Source: Hyparrhenia diplandra
Lineage: Eukaryota > Streptophyta > Magnoliopsida > Poales > Poaceae
DNA: 64,000 nt
NCBI GenBank assembly: GCA_015847255.1
Contig: JADLZK010005760.1
Span: 62,001 to 126,000, forward strand
Direction: 5' to 3'
The notes beneath the pieces were generated by a model. That model was not told where the DNA came from and made no database searches. It was given only the letters and a program-made list of their open reading frames with translations. The stretch's first letter is position 1. Each line of letters begins with the position of its first letter. The translations under genes were made by a program, and so were the position numbers. Below are positions 12,297 through 21,234 of this stretch, one piece after another.

Positions 12297-12779
12297 ACAG
12301 ACTTGAGTCTGCACTTTTGGGAGAGCGCCGGAAACCTGTTATGTACTCCTACTATTATAGAAGTATAAACTACACCATGAGTCCTCATACTGTTTGGCTC
12401 TTCCCATCCCCGTCCTCAAACTTTCAAAAGTGACTATGTAGGTCCCTCATCTTTAGCTGTGGTGCATGGGCGGTCCAAAGGTAGCCACACCAGCTTCCTA
12501 ATCCGACATGGTTGCGCCACCGTGTGGCTAAGCGATGCAAGTTGGGAGCATCGTTTTTTTTTTTCAAAACCCCCCTGTCTCAGTCAAAAGAGGAGAGCCG
12601 GGTCATCGCGCTCACCGGAGACATCTACTGCTACGTCCGCATGTCGTCCCCCGTGTCGTCCGGGTCGTACCCGCTGTCGCCGCCATCCATTAGTACTCCA
12701 TCCACGTCCTTCACGCGCAGCTTGGCCGTGGAGCTGGAACCCAGCAAACCTCCACCTCCTCTCCCCTTTCCTCATCGCG

Positions 12780-13170
12780 CACCCCATGTCCCCACCACCG
12801 TCCGCACCACCACCTTCCCGTTCCCCACCTGTCTCTGCCCTCGGGGATCGAGAACACCAAAGGATGCAGACCGGGGCTCTTCCCCCGCGCCTCTATCCAT
12901 GACTTGGCCGAGTTGCGCGGCCCCATCCTCGCGTGGACTAAAGCGCAGCCTGACCTCGGTTGTTGTCATCATCGTCGCCGACTTCTTCTGCGGATGGGCT
13001 CAGTCGTTGGCTTGCGAGATTGGCGCCGCAGGGATCATGTTCTCATCATCCCGCACTCGATCTTCCACCGCCTAGTGAGGCGCCCCACGGAGGTTGACGA
13101 CGACGATGAGTTGTTGCCGTCGCGTTCCTAGCGATTCCCGCGAGCCATCATACCAAAGGACGTGGGCGTG
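12780..13170 (+). pseudogene. UDP-glycosyltransferase fragment, N-terminal part (captured)
   Basis: Conceptual translation across frames gives a stretch typical of plant UGT89-like enzymes: a PxGxENTKD-like loop, LAELRGPILAW, an ADFFCGWAQ motif and a VFHRLVRRP-like stretch. Family members have these in the N-terminal acceptor-binding half. The reading frame changes several times, and no start codon or promoter is attached. It lies inside the MULE arms in the same orientation as the C-terminal piece. Confidence 0.7.
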
Positions 13171-13276
13171 GCGGAACTAGGGGGGACAATGCCCCCCTAA
13201 GATGAGACAAATTGTTAAACAACTTTGCTACAGCCTTATGTTATTATGGGTTGTAATCTAGTTTGAACTCTTGTAG

Positions 13277-13383
13277 ATTTTGAGAAGAAGACCGGCGATC
13301 TGTCTAAGGAGCTTGACATTGTGTGTACGAATCGTGATTCCCTCACCCTGAGGTTTCAGGACGCCGAGAAGCAATCTACCGGT
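13277..13383 (+). pseudogene. Captured exon-like fragment of unknown coiled-coil protein
   Basis: An open stretch of about 35 codons (FEKKTGDLSKELDIVCTNRD and onward) is preceded by TTGTAG and followed by GGTAAGCC, that is, intact 3' and 5' splice-site consensus. Heptad-like spacing and high charge suggest a coiled coil. It interrupts the UGT homology, so it is probably a second acquired fragment. I do not recognise the donor gene. Confidence 0.4.
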
Positions 13384-13589
13384 AAGCCTAGCAGTAATAC
13401 TTTTCATGCAAAAAAAAAATGGTTGAATGTGTTTTTTCCTTGTATTGTCTTGGTCTTTCCCCTTTGAGTTGATTGTCCGGTATCTCTCTGCCAGTGGAGA
13501 GTGCTCTTGATAATGTATAGGAATTACATGGCAAGCACTCTTGACGAGCAAGATGTCGGCGTCGATGAAGTAGAACTTCTGTGGAACAC

Positions 13590-14225
13590 CTTGCGACAAC
13601 TAGGGGTTCGAGTTCAACTCGTTCAAGGTCTTTGGAGCCCTGGGGAGCTACCTAAAGCGACCCGGTCGAGGACACGGGCTTCAAGCGCGTCTAGGCGGTG
13701 GGCCCCATGGCAGACGACGTGGGTGCCCGCGGCGGGCTTGCGGAACTCAGCGCGTGCTGGACACATTCCCGGAAGGTTCGGTCGTGTACATGTCGATTCG
13801 CGGCCGGGCGGTCTTGACCCCCATCATGGCGGCGGCGTTTGCGAGGCGCTGGAGCGTAGTTCAATGTCATTTGTGTGGGCCGTGGCAACGCCGTGGCCTC
13901 CGACGGCTTCAAGGCGCGGCGTCGCGGCGGCGGGTCGTGGTGTGGTGGTGCGTGCGTGGGCATCGTGGGTGGCGCGCGCCGCGGCACCCGGCGTTGGGGT
14001 GGTTCATGACCCGCTGCGATTGGAACTCGCTGCTAGAGGCGGTGGTCGCGGGGCGACCAAGCTAGCGTGGCCGATGGGAGTTTTTGGACACATGACTGCT
14101 CGTGGACGAGGTGCGCGTCGCTGTCCACGCGTGCAAGGGCAGCCTCCTCTTTGTCCCTGACGTGGGTGGGCGAGCTGGTGTCCGTGTTGGCCGACGCCAT
14201 CAGGGCGCAACGTCAGGGGCTGCAC
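13590..14225 (+). pseudogene. UDP-glycosyltransferase fragment, C-terminal PSPG part (captured)
   Basis: Translation across frames shows a PVEDTGFKRV segment, then AVGPMADDVGARGGLAELSA, LDTFPEGSVVY, and the plant secondary-product glycosyltransferase box (HPALGWFMTRCDWNSLLEAV), in which Cys-Asp replaces the usual Cys-Gly. It ends near VGELVSVLADAI. There is a TAG where Trp is expected near 13692, and at least two frame changes. This is a dead copy of the UDP-sugar-binding domain. Confidence 0.8.
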
Positions 14226-14518
14226 CAAGGCTTTCGTAGCAGCAGATGCCACCAGCGAGCATGATGGCCCGACTCTCCTCTTTTGATTGAGGCAGAGGGG
14301 TTTTGAAAAAAACGATGCTCCCAATTTGCATCAGCCACGATGGCACGACCACGTCGGATTAAGAAGCTGGTGTGGCTGCCTTTGAAACACCCATACGTCA
14401 CGACAAAAGATGAGGGTCCTGGATAGTCGCTCTAAAAGTTTGAGGACACGGATGAGAAGCAAAAGACCATTTGTGTCTAATAAAAAAATAAAGAAAACTC
14501 TAACACTGGTCTAGAGAA

Positions 14519-14568
14519 AAGCCCATTTAGGCAGGCCCAATTGAAAAGCCCAAACGCGGATATAAATG
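14519..14568 (+). promoter_or_regulatory. Promoter of the cpRNP gene: GCCCA motifs and TATA box
   Basis: AAGCCCATTT, AGGCCCAATT and AAGCCCAAA precede GATATAAATGG (TATAAAT at 14561). The site II-like GGCCCA words and the TATA spacing put transcription start near 14590, about 80 bp before the ATG. Confidence 0.6.
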
Positions 14569-14671
14569 GAAGGAGCAACAACGGCATCATTGGCTTCGCA
14601 AAAACCTCACCACGGTCTCCAATCCATCCTTTCCTTATCCCTCCCTTCCCCTTCCTCTCCCTTGCTTCGCC

Positions 14672-16531
14672 ATGGCAACCATGTCCCTGCGCTCCCTCGC
14701 CATGGCCATGGCCGACACCGCGCTCCCGCCGGCCCACAAGCTCCTCCCCACGGTCTCCCTCCCGCTCCTCTCCTCCACCCACGCCACGCCGCTGCTCCTC
14801 CGCGCCAGCCGCCGCCTGCCGCTCACGCCCCTCGTCGCCTCCTCCGACGCCGTCGAGGCGGGCGTCGAGTGGGTCGACGAGGATGAGGAGGAGGCCGGAG
14901 AGGCCTTCGATGAGGAGGCTGGGGAGGTTGAGGAGGAGGTGCTAGCCTCAGGTGACGAGGGTGAGGTGGAGTACGCCGCGGTCGAGCCACCCGAGGAGGC
15001 CAAGGTCTACGTTGGGAACCTCCCCTACGACATCGACAGCGAGGGACTCGCGCAGCTCTTCGACCAGGCCGGCGTCGTCGAGGTTGCCGAGGTGAGCCGA
15101 GCGCGCCTCACCCCCAACTTTCCTATTGACTATATGACGCGTGACGTTCAGTTGGTTATAATTGCTTGTTGTGCTTTGCCAAAACTTAGTTTTTACTGCA
15201 ATAGCTTGTGCTCATTGTGAGTGTGGCTCTTCCAGTTGTTTCCTGTAACTAAATACTGCTCAGTAAACGTTTGATTCTGTCTAATTCATGTTGCCCTCCT
15301 TCATAATGTGGTGTTTCCACCAGTATGTTGCTATCATATACTCATGTGTCTTAGTCTATGGTACTTACTGTCAAATGTTCCTAGAAATTGCATTGTTCGT
15401 TTAGGCTACTCTTGTTTTTAAGAAAATATTCCTTGAGTTATTGAAATTTCTTCCATTGAGGTTGTAAGCTTGATAATGTTTTATGCAATTTTAGGTTATT
15501 TACAACAGAGAGACTGGCCAGAGCCGTGGGTTTGGCTTTGTTACCATGAGCACTATTGAGGAAGCTGACAAAGCCATTGAGACGTTCAACCGCTATGTAA
15601 GCTCATTTCTGTCCTCTATTTTCTCTGTTCTTCTCCAGAGTTAAAACAGAATTGTAATCCACTAAATCTCAATACTCTCATCCTCTGCATTCCTTCATGC
15701 TGTGCTGTCATTATACATGGAAATTGAATTTCATTGAGGTTCAGAACTTGAGATGACCACACATCACACATCTCATCTCATGGAGAAGAGGCAGTCCTGT
15801 TAGGCTCATCTCATTTTATCTGGTGGCTTAGATCAAAGGGGCACATATGTCTACCACTTTAAAGCATGTAGACTATTTCTGCACCTAGTAGGGGAGCACA
15901 TATATGGCCGAAAATTGTGCTGAATAGATGACTAACCAACTTATTTTATCCAGACATCCTCATATTTGATCACCAACTGCTTAATAAAATACACCTTTAA
16001 TGCTATTTCTGCACCTAGTAGGGGGAGCACATATATGGCCGAAAATTGTGCTGAATAGATGACTAACCAACTTATTTTCTATAGGACATTAGCGGGAGGC
16101 TTCTGAGTGTAAACAGGGCATCTCCTAGGGGCACTCGCATGGAAAGACCTCGAGACAATTTGCACCTGCTTTCAGAGCTTATGTTGGCAACTTGCCATGG
16201 CAAGTTGATGACTCTAGGCTGGTGCAATTGTTCAGCGAGCATGGAGAAGTCGTTAATGCTACGGTTGTCTATGATAGAGAAAGTGGGCGCTCACGAGGAT
16301 TCGGTTTTGTAACGATGGTGTCAAAGGAGGAACTTGACAATGCTATTTCTGCTCTGGATGGACAGGTGAGGACAATTTCAATTATTTTTCTTAGCAGTGA
16401 AATACTAATGAACAAGGTAAATATGGAAGCACTGAACTAATATTAATTATTTTATAAATTAACCATAGGAATTGGACGGTCGCCCTCTTCGAGTGAATGT
16501 TGCAGCAGAGCGACCACAGAGGGGCTTTTGA
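14672..16531 (+). CDS. Chloroplast RNA-binding protein with two RRMs (cp31-type)
   Basis: Four exons: 14672-15091, 15495-15596, 16085-16365 and 16469-16531, all with GT...AG borders. The order is a transit-peptide-like N-terminus (about 50 residues rich in Ser, Leu, Pro and Arg), an acidic Glu/Asp domain, RRM1 (RNP2 VYVGNL, RNP1 RGFGFVTM) and RRM2 (RNP2 AYVGNL, RNP1 RGFGFVTM), ending ERPQRGF. This is the layout of nuclear-encoded chloroplast ribonucleoproteins, which bind and stabilise plastid mRNAs and affect their editing. The ATG has a good context (GCCATGGCA). Exon 3 is one base short: after TRMERP near 16151 the frame changes and RRM2 continues in another frame, so one C appears missing. 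Expected product is about 288 residues. Intron 2 carries a 75-bp duplication that includes its 3' splice region. Confidence 0.9.
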
Positions 16532-17217
16532 TGCGGTTGTACTAAGAGATGTCTGCTTGTTTGTAATGGGCATGGAGACACAACGGAGGAGCAATGGCAC
16601 AAATTAGTGGAAGCTGATACTGTCACAAGTTGCTAGATCCCTCAGCTTCCTGATGTTTGGTTCTTGCCACATAGCTTTTTGATGCTTCTCTTGGCAGCTG
16701 GACTTAATGTTTTACTATTCTTGTCGACAGCACGAGTTAAATTTGTTGAAGTAGGCTTCTATGTTCTATCCTGATATGCCTTTATCGGATTCTCATCGTG
16801 GCAAAAATGTTTGTTGGTGAAACTGTAGGAGCAACCCAAGATTATTTATATACCAGCCGTGTTTTGTAGGAGCAAACTAAGATTATTTATACCAGCAGTA
16901 TAAAACCGTACCCAGAGTATAGCCTTTACATTCATCTCTCGGCTGTTGTATCATAGCATCTGCATCCTTGACAGTCTAATGGCTGATTCCAGATGCATTC
17001 CCCCAAATCGTTTAAATCACAAAATTTGAATGGCAGCTGTGGCTCCGAAGAACATAAGAACACGGGGGCAGCTTTAGAGAAACAAACGTTTCATCTACAT
17101 TATTTCCAATCCAGCGCATTATAGAGACAGTATGGTTCATATATTTACAACTGTAGCGATTTGATTGAATGCCTCACCCTGACTGGGTGAGGATAACATC
17201 TGGCATTGCTAGGGCGA
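16532..17217. other. Convergent 3' flanks of cpRNP and PCMT genes
   Basis: About 690 bp between the stop codons of two converging genes. It probably holds both 3' UTRs. A local duplication (GTAGGAGCAA...AAGATTATTTATA) lies near 16830-16895. No ORF is supported. Confidence 0.5.
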
Positions 17218-19660
17218 TCATCTTGCGTGCAACTGGGATTCCTTGCTAGTGAGCGGCACGTAGCGCACAGACGTCTCGTCTCTTATGCCGACCGTGCCAT
17301 CCAACTTCTTGTCCACAACCTTCAGCTCCTGGAAGACTGTCCCGACAGGGATCACCATTCTGCCACCGGGCTTCAGCTGCTGGATCAACGCCTCTGGGAT
17401 CTGCGGTGCTGCAGCTCCGACATGGATGGCGTCATAGGGTGCCAGCTCTGGCCAACCTTCCCTGCCATCTGCATCCATTTTAATCAACTGTTAGTGCATC
17501 AGGTGTTAAGGGTACACGGAGTATAGAACAACCAACAATGCTGAATGCACCTAAGGCCAGAGTGCCAGACTAAGGAATACTAAAGCTGCTGCAAAATTCC
17601 CCATACAAGGACAAGAACCTCACAAATAGGGGAGATCCTGATGGTATGACAAGCAATATAACAAAACCTTGCTAGTAGGAGACAGAAGTATTGGACAACC
17701 TCATTAGCTGAATCAGGTTCCTTTATTCAATCAATAAAAGAAAATGGACAAGTGCTATGGAAATGATATTTTCATCTGAACTATAACTCAGCTCACAGCA
17801 ACTAAGTTGTTACTTGTTATATGTACACCTAAGTCAGCATTGAACCCGTCAGAAATTTCCTGGTTCAACATTACTGAGTTTTATGATAGCACAAAACAAG
17901 CTAATATTTACCAGCAACATGTATACTGAGGGATCCATCATTTAGCAGTGGGGCTGCTGCACTTTTCTTGATGTTTTCAATAGAAGTAGCAACCAACTCT
18001 GGGATATGTTCAACACCAACTGCTCGTCCTTCTGGTCCAACCATCAGCCCAAAGCAAGCAGTTAGGTATCCAGTGCCTGCAAAAGATATCAGAAACAAGC
18101 AAACACAATGAGTTTAACAACAAACATATGATGGTCTGGCACAGACAGCGCTCCCAGGAGTCTGATTTTGGACACTGGGGCTAAATGGAGCTCCCTAGCC
18201 GGCACTGCCCAGGCCAGATAGTGCCCAAGCAAACAACCCCATAGAATCCAAGAGTGTTTTCATCCCTATGAATCTGGCAGTATCAACGGTGATTGCTTAG
18301 TTACATCAGTTTGGAATAAATGAAAAATGTTATATAACCATGGATTGTACTTAAATCTTCAAAGTTAGGGTAAGGGAGGGTAATGATCAAATATGGGGAG
18401 TTCTCTCGTGTAAGCTGATGCACAGCTCTGCATCTTGCATCTTTATTAAAGTGTGTGCAAGTTGTGATTTGTGGAGGACATGTGGAATTGTAGAAAGTCA
18501 GATTACTAGTATTTTTGGACCAGATTACTAGGGAGGAAGTCAGATTTAATGATGCAAGTAATAATCTGAAACAAATAAATTACTAGTATTTTTTTCTTGA
18601 AACAAGGACCAACTAAGGCCTCGTTTGTTTGTAGTGATTCCTGCCCAGAATAATTCCTGATGAAGTCTGGTATATATACAAATTAAAACTAAGCATTCCC
18701 GGCTCAAACAGTTCCTGGAGGGGATTCCCCAGGAACCAAACAGGCCCTAAGTTATTAAAACTCTCAGCTGAGGATCCAAAATACAACTAGAATAGACTGC
18801 ATTTTCTAAAACTAGTTGATCTCGACCATGGAAGAAAATCGTCAAACTAGAACGAATAAACACAATAATTTTACCTGACCCAACATCGAGAGCTCGCATT
18901 CCAGGCTGAAGATTCTTCTCCAGGAGCTCCAGGCAAGCGGCGTGCATGTGTGGCGCCGATATCGTGGCGTTGTACCCGATCGGCATGGGGCTATCGTGGT
19001 ACGGTGAGGCCCCAGGTGGCACGAACAAGCCCCTGTCGATGGCCTGCATCACCTCGGCGACTTTGGTCGACCGTATGACCCCGTACCTCTGGAGCTGCTC
19101 AACCATGGACTTGTTCTTGTCACTTGCACCGCTAGACCACAGGCCATGATGCTGCATCAGGAGGAGTAGCAGGAGGAACGAAATCAAATTGAACCTCTTG
19201 TTGTGCATTCTCTCTCGTCAACGCAACGCAATTAATGGAACGAACAAACAAAGCAGACTCGAGAACTCTATAGTGGACAAGTGGACCGAATTCTGAAAAT
19301 CATGGCAGCATATCAGACTCGTAAATCTTTCGAGTGTAATCCTATGTCAGTCGGACGACTTGTACTAGGATACGCAGCAGAATTGTGATCGGGTGGATTG
19401 CGGTTGGCATAGGTTGGGAATGGGAGCGAACGCAACAACCACACAAGCATCTCCCGGAAATAGAAGTACCGTCACCACCAAGGTTGGGTTAGGGCCTATC
19501 GATCGCAGGATGGAACCAAACAGGGCAATCCTTGCCCAATCCGAGAAGCATGGCCGACGATTCGAAGCGATTGAGCAAAACTTACGGATTGGGCGCGGGG
19601 GCGGGTGCGGGAGCGGGAGCGGGAGGAGAAGCAAGAGAGGATGGAGCGGAGTACCTCCAT
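17218..19660 (-). CDS. PCMT: Protein-L-isoaspartate O-methyltransferase
   Basis: SAM-dependent enzyme that methylates isoaspartyl residues to start protein repair. My model has exons 19586-19660, 18875-19151, 17912-18076 and 17218-17468 (255 residues, fully open). The body shows KNKSMVEQLQRYGVI, MPIGYNATISAPHMH, the SAM motif ALDVGSGTGYLTA, VEHIPELV, PYDAIHVGAAAP and LKPGGRMVIPVG. An alternative start at 19208 would add a Leu-rich N-terminus that looks like a signal peptide. I think that stretch is the polypyrimidine tract of intron 1, because it ends in CAG in phase with a GTAAGT donor at 19585, and the upstream ATG (19660) has a strong CACCATGG context. The protein then starts like other plant cytosolic/nuclear forms from about GLWSS onward. 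A small Tourist-like MITE sits in a later intron. Confidence 0.88.
18617..18747. mobile_element. Tourist-like (PIF/Harbinger) MITE in a PCMT intron
   Basis: 131 bp from GGCCTCGTTTGTTTG to CCAAACAGGCCC, imperfect inverted termini. It is flanked by TAA on both sides (18614-18616, 18748-18750), the usual PIF/Harbinger three-base target duplication. Confidence 0.75.
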
Positions 19661-19919
19661 GGTGATGGTGGCGCGGGGCTGGAGAGAGATGGCGCCTCGA
19701 TTCTTCACTGGGGTTCGGGGTGAGTGGCGGGACCACTTGAGGCCGGCAGTTGAAGGTGGGGTGGAGGCTGGAGGAATCGGCCGGAGACGAGACGGAAGGG
19801 AAGGAGAGGGAGGATTCGAGATGGCACAGCGCAGGTGGGGACGACGAACCGAACCGGATGCCGCTGCTTTGCACTTGGCACAAGCACAACTGCACAAGCC
19901 ACCGGAATCCGACTCTGAA

Positions 19920-19972
19920 AGTATGGCCCATCCAAATTACCAGACCAACACGGCCCATCCTGGGCTTACGGC
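19920..19972 (-). promoter_or_regulatory. PCMT upstream region with TGGGCC motifs
   Basis: Three TGGGC/GGCCCA words lie in about 50 bp (ATGGCCCATCC, ACGGCCCATCC, TGGGCTTA), about 260-310 bp upstream of the preferred PCMT ATG at 19660. Site II-like elements of this kind are common in promoters of plant housekeeping genes. They support transcription starting upstream of 19660 rather than near 19208. Confidence 0.5.
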
Positions 19973-20094
19973 TGGGATGGTGGGAAAAAAAAAATCAGGC
20001 TGGATTTTATATGTAGTAATTGCAAAATTTATCCTTCTAAAGTCTTAATAATGAACGGATCCAGTCATGTTTATATATATCTAACCTTAGCTTA

Positions 20095-20376
20095 GAGCAA
20101 CTCCAACAGCTTGGCTCAATAGAAAAGCTAAATTTCATTGTTTAGCCATTTTGGTAAGTAAAAAACTTGTCAAAAAAGAAGAGATCCACAACAGATGCTA
20201 TTTTACAAAACTATATAGCAATGGCTATGGCTGGGTATATATGACCACCAAGATTTGAAGAATAACAAGTTTGCTATTTTACAAAATCATATAGCATGTC
20301 TCTTGGAGTTCAATTTTTCTCTAAAAAACCACATATAGCCAACCTAACAAGGATAACATATTTCTTGGAGTTGCTC
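20095..20376. mobile_element. Tourist-like MITE with TTA target duplication
   Basis: 282 bp beginning GAGCAACTCCAACAG and ending CTTGGAGTTGCTC. Inverted GAGCAACTCCAA ends are flanked by TTA on both sides (20092-20094 and 20377-20379). The interior is AT-rich with internal repeats (TTTACAAAA...TATAGCA twice) and no ORF. Confidence 0.82.
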
Positions 20377-20379
20377 TTA

Positions 20380-21234
20380 AGCTCCATGATGAATGTTAGA
20401 GGGAATTAAGGTGGCAGGGTGGGTAAATAAAGCCAAAAAAAAGTAGAGTTGTGGTGACAGCAAACACACAATCACCAACAACTCTATTCTGGCTGTTCGG
20501 CTGATGGTTTAGGTGGCCGATAAGCCGAATGAAGTTGTTTTGTTGTGAGAGAGAAAACAAGTATACCGTAACTGCAGTAGGAGATAACCAAATGTAAGAA
20601 GTTGATGGCAGATTATTAATCCCAAGCAGGCATGCACTCAAATGGATAACCATGTTACTTAGTGGACTAGTTTTGTGGGTTCCAGAGTCGTCTATCCTTG
20701 CTTCGAGTAAAATCGAGCATGGCGTCTAATTACTTTTAGGTAGAAAAATGAATTCATTATCTTAACTTTTTACATACGAAAAGGATTCGAATGACTAACA
20801 ACAAGGTTCTTGATGAGTTCTTTGAACAGCCTTGACAGGTCTCTATAGCAAGCGAACAGTGCTTCAGCACTAAAATTGAGATAAATGTAATCCTTAGTTT
20901 CAATTCCAGAAACATATAGTTCTCTGATGATACACTAACACAACTTGCTTCCAAAAAAAGAGAAAGAGAAACGTTGCAGTTCAATATTCGAGTTGGTGAA
21001 CAAACATTAAAAAAAAAAATAGAGATGTAACATGGCAGATGAAATATGTAATTTCATGTTTTGGACACTTCTTGACAGCTTTGACAAAGCTAGAAAGAAT
21101 GAATAGGATAAGTTGATGGCCCCTGTGTATTCGAGAGTAAAAGAAGTAGATGGCTAACTCAGCTCTGACAAAAATGCTGTTCTATTATCCTAACCATAAG
21201 GATATTGCAATCAGTGAATCCTACTAAGAATTTT
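20380..21234. other. Spacer between PCMT promoter and aldo-keto reductase 3' end
   Basis: AT-rich, with no supported ORF. The distal part probably includes the 3' UTR of the aldo-keto reductase gene, which ends at 21235. Confidence 0.45.

Larger units (their letters stand above)
12390..14475. mobile_element. Pack-MULE with captured UDP-glycosyltransferase pieces
   Basis: Two inverted arms bound this region: about 12390-12640 on the left and the reverse complement of about 14230-14475 on the right. Shared words include GTCCTCAAACTTT, CCACACCAGCTTC, AATCCGAC, TTGGGAGCATCGTTTTTT and AGAGGAGAG. Long (about 250-bp) TIRs around cellular gene fragments and no transposase are the signature of a Pack-MULE. 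The extreme ends have decayed, so the 9-bp target duplication was not found. The cargo is described separately. The right end lies about 85 bp upstream of the TATA box of the next gene. Confidence 0.75.

Noticed and set aside
19365..19958. 197-codon minus-strand ORF upstream of PCMT
   Set aside because: Pro/Ser/His-rich shadow frame covering the probable PCMT leader exon, its intron and promoter; no family signature.
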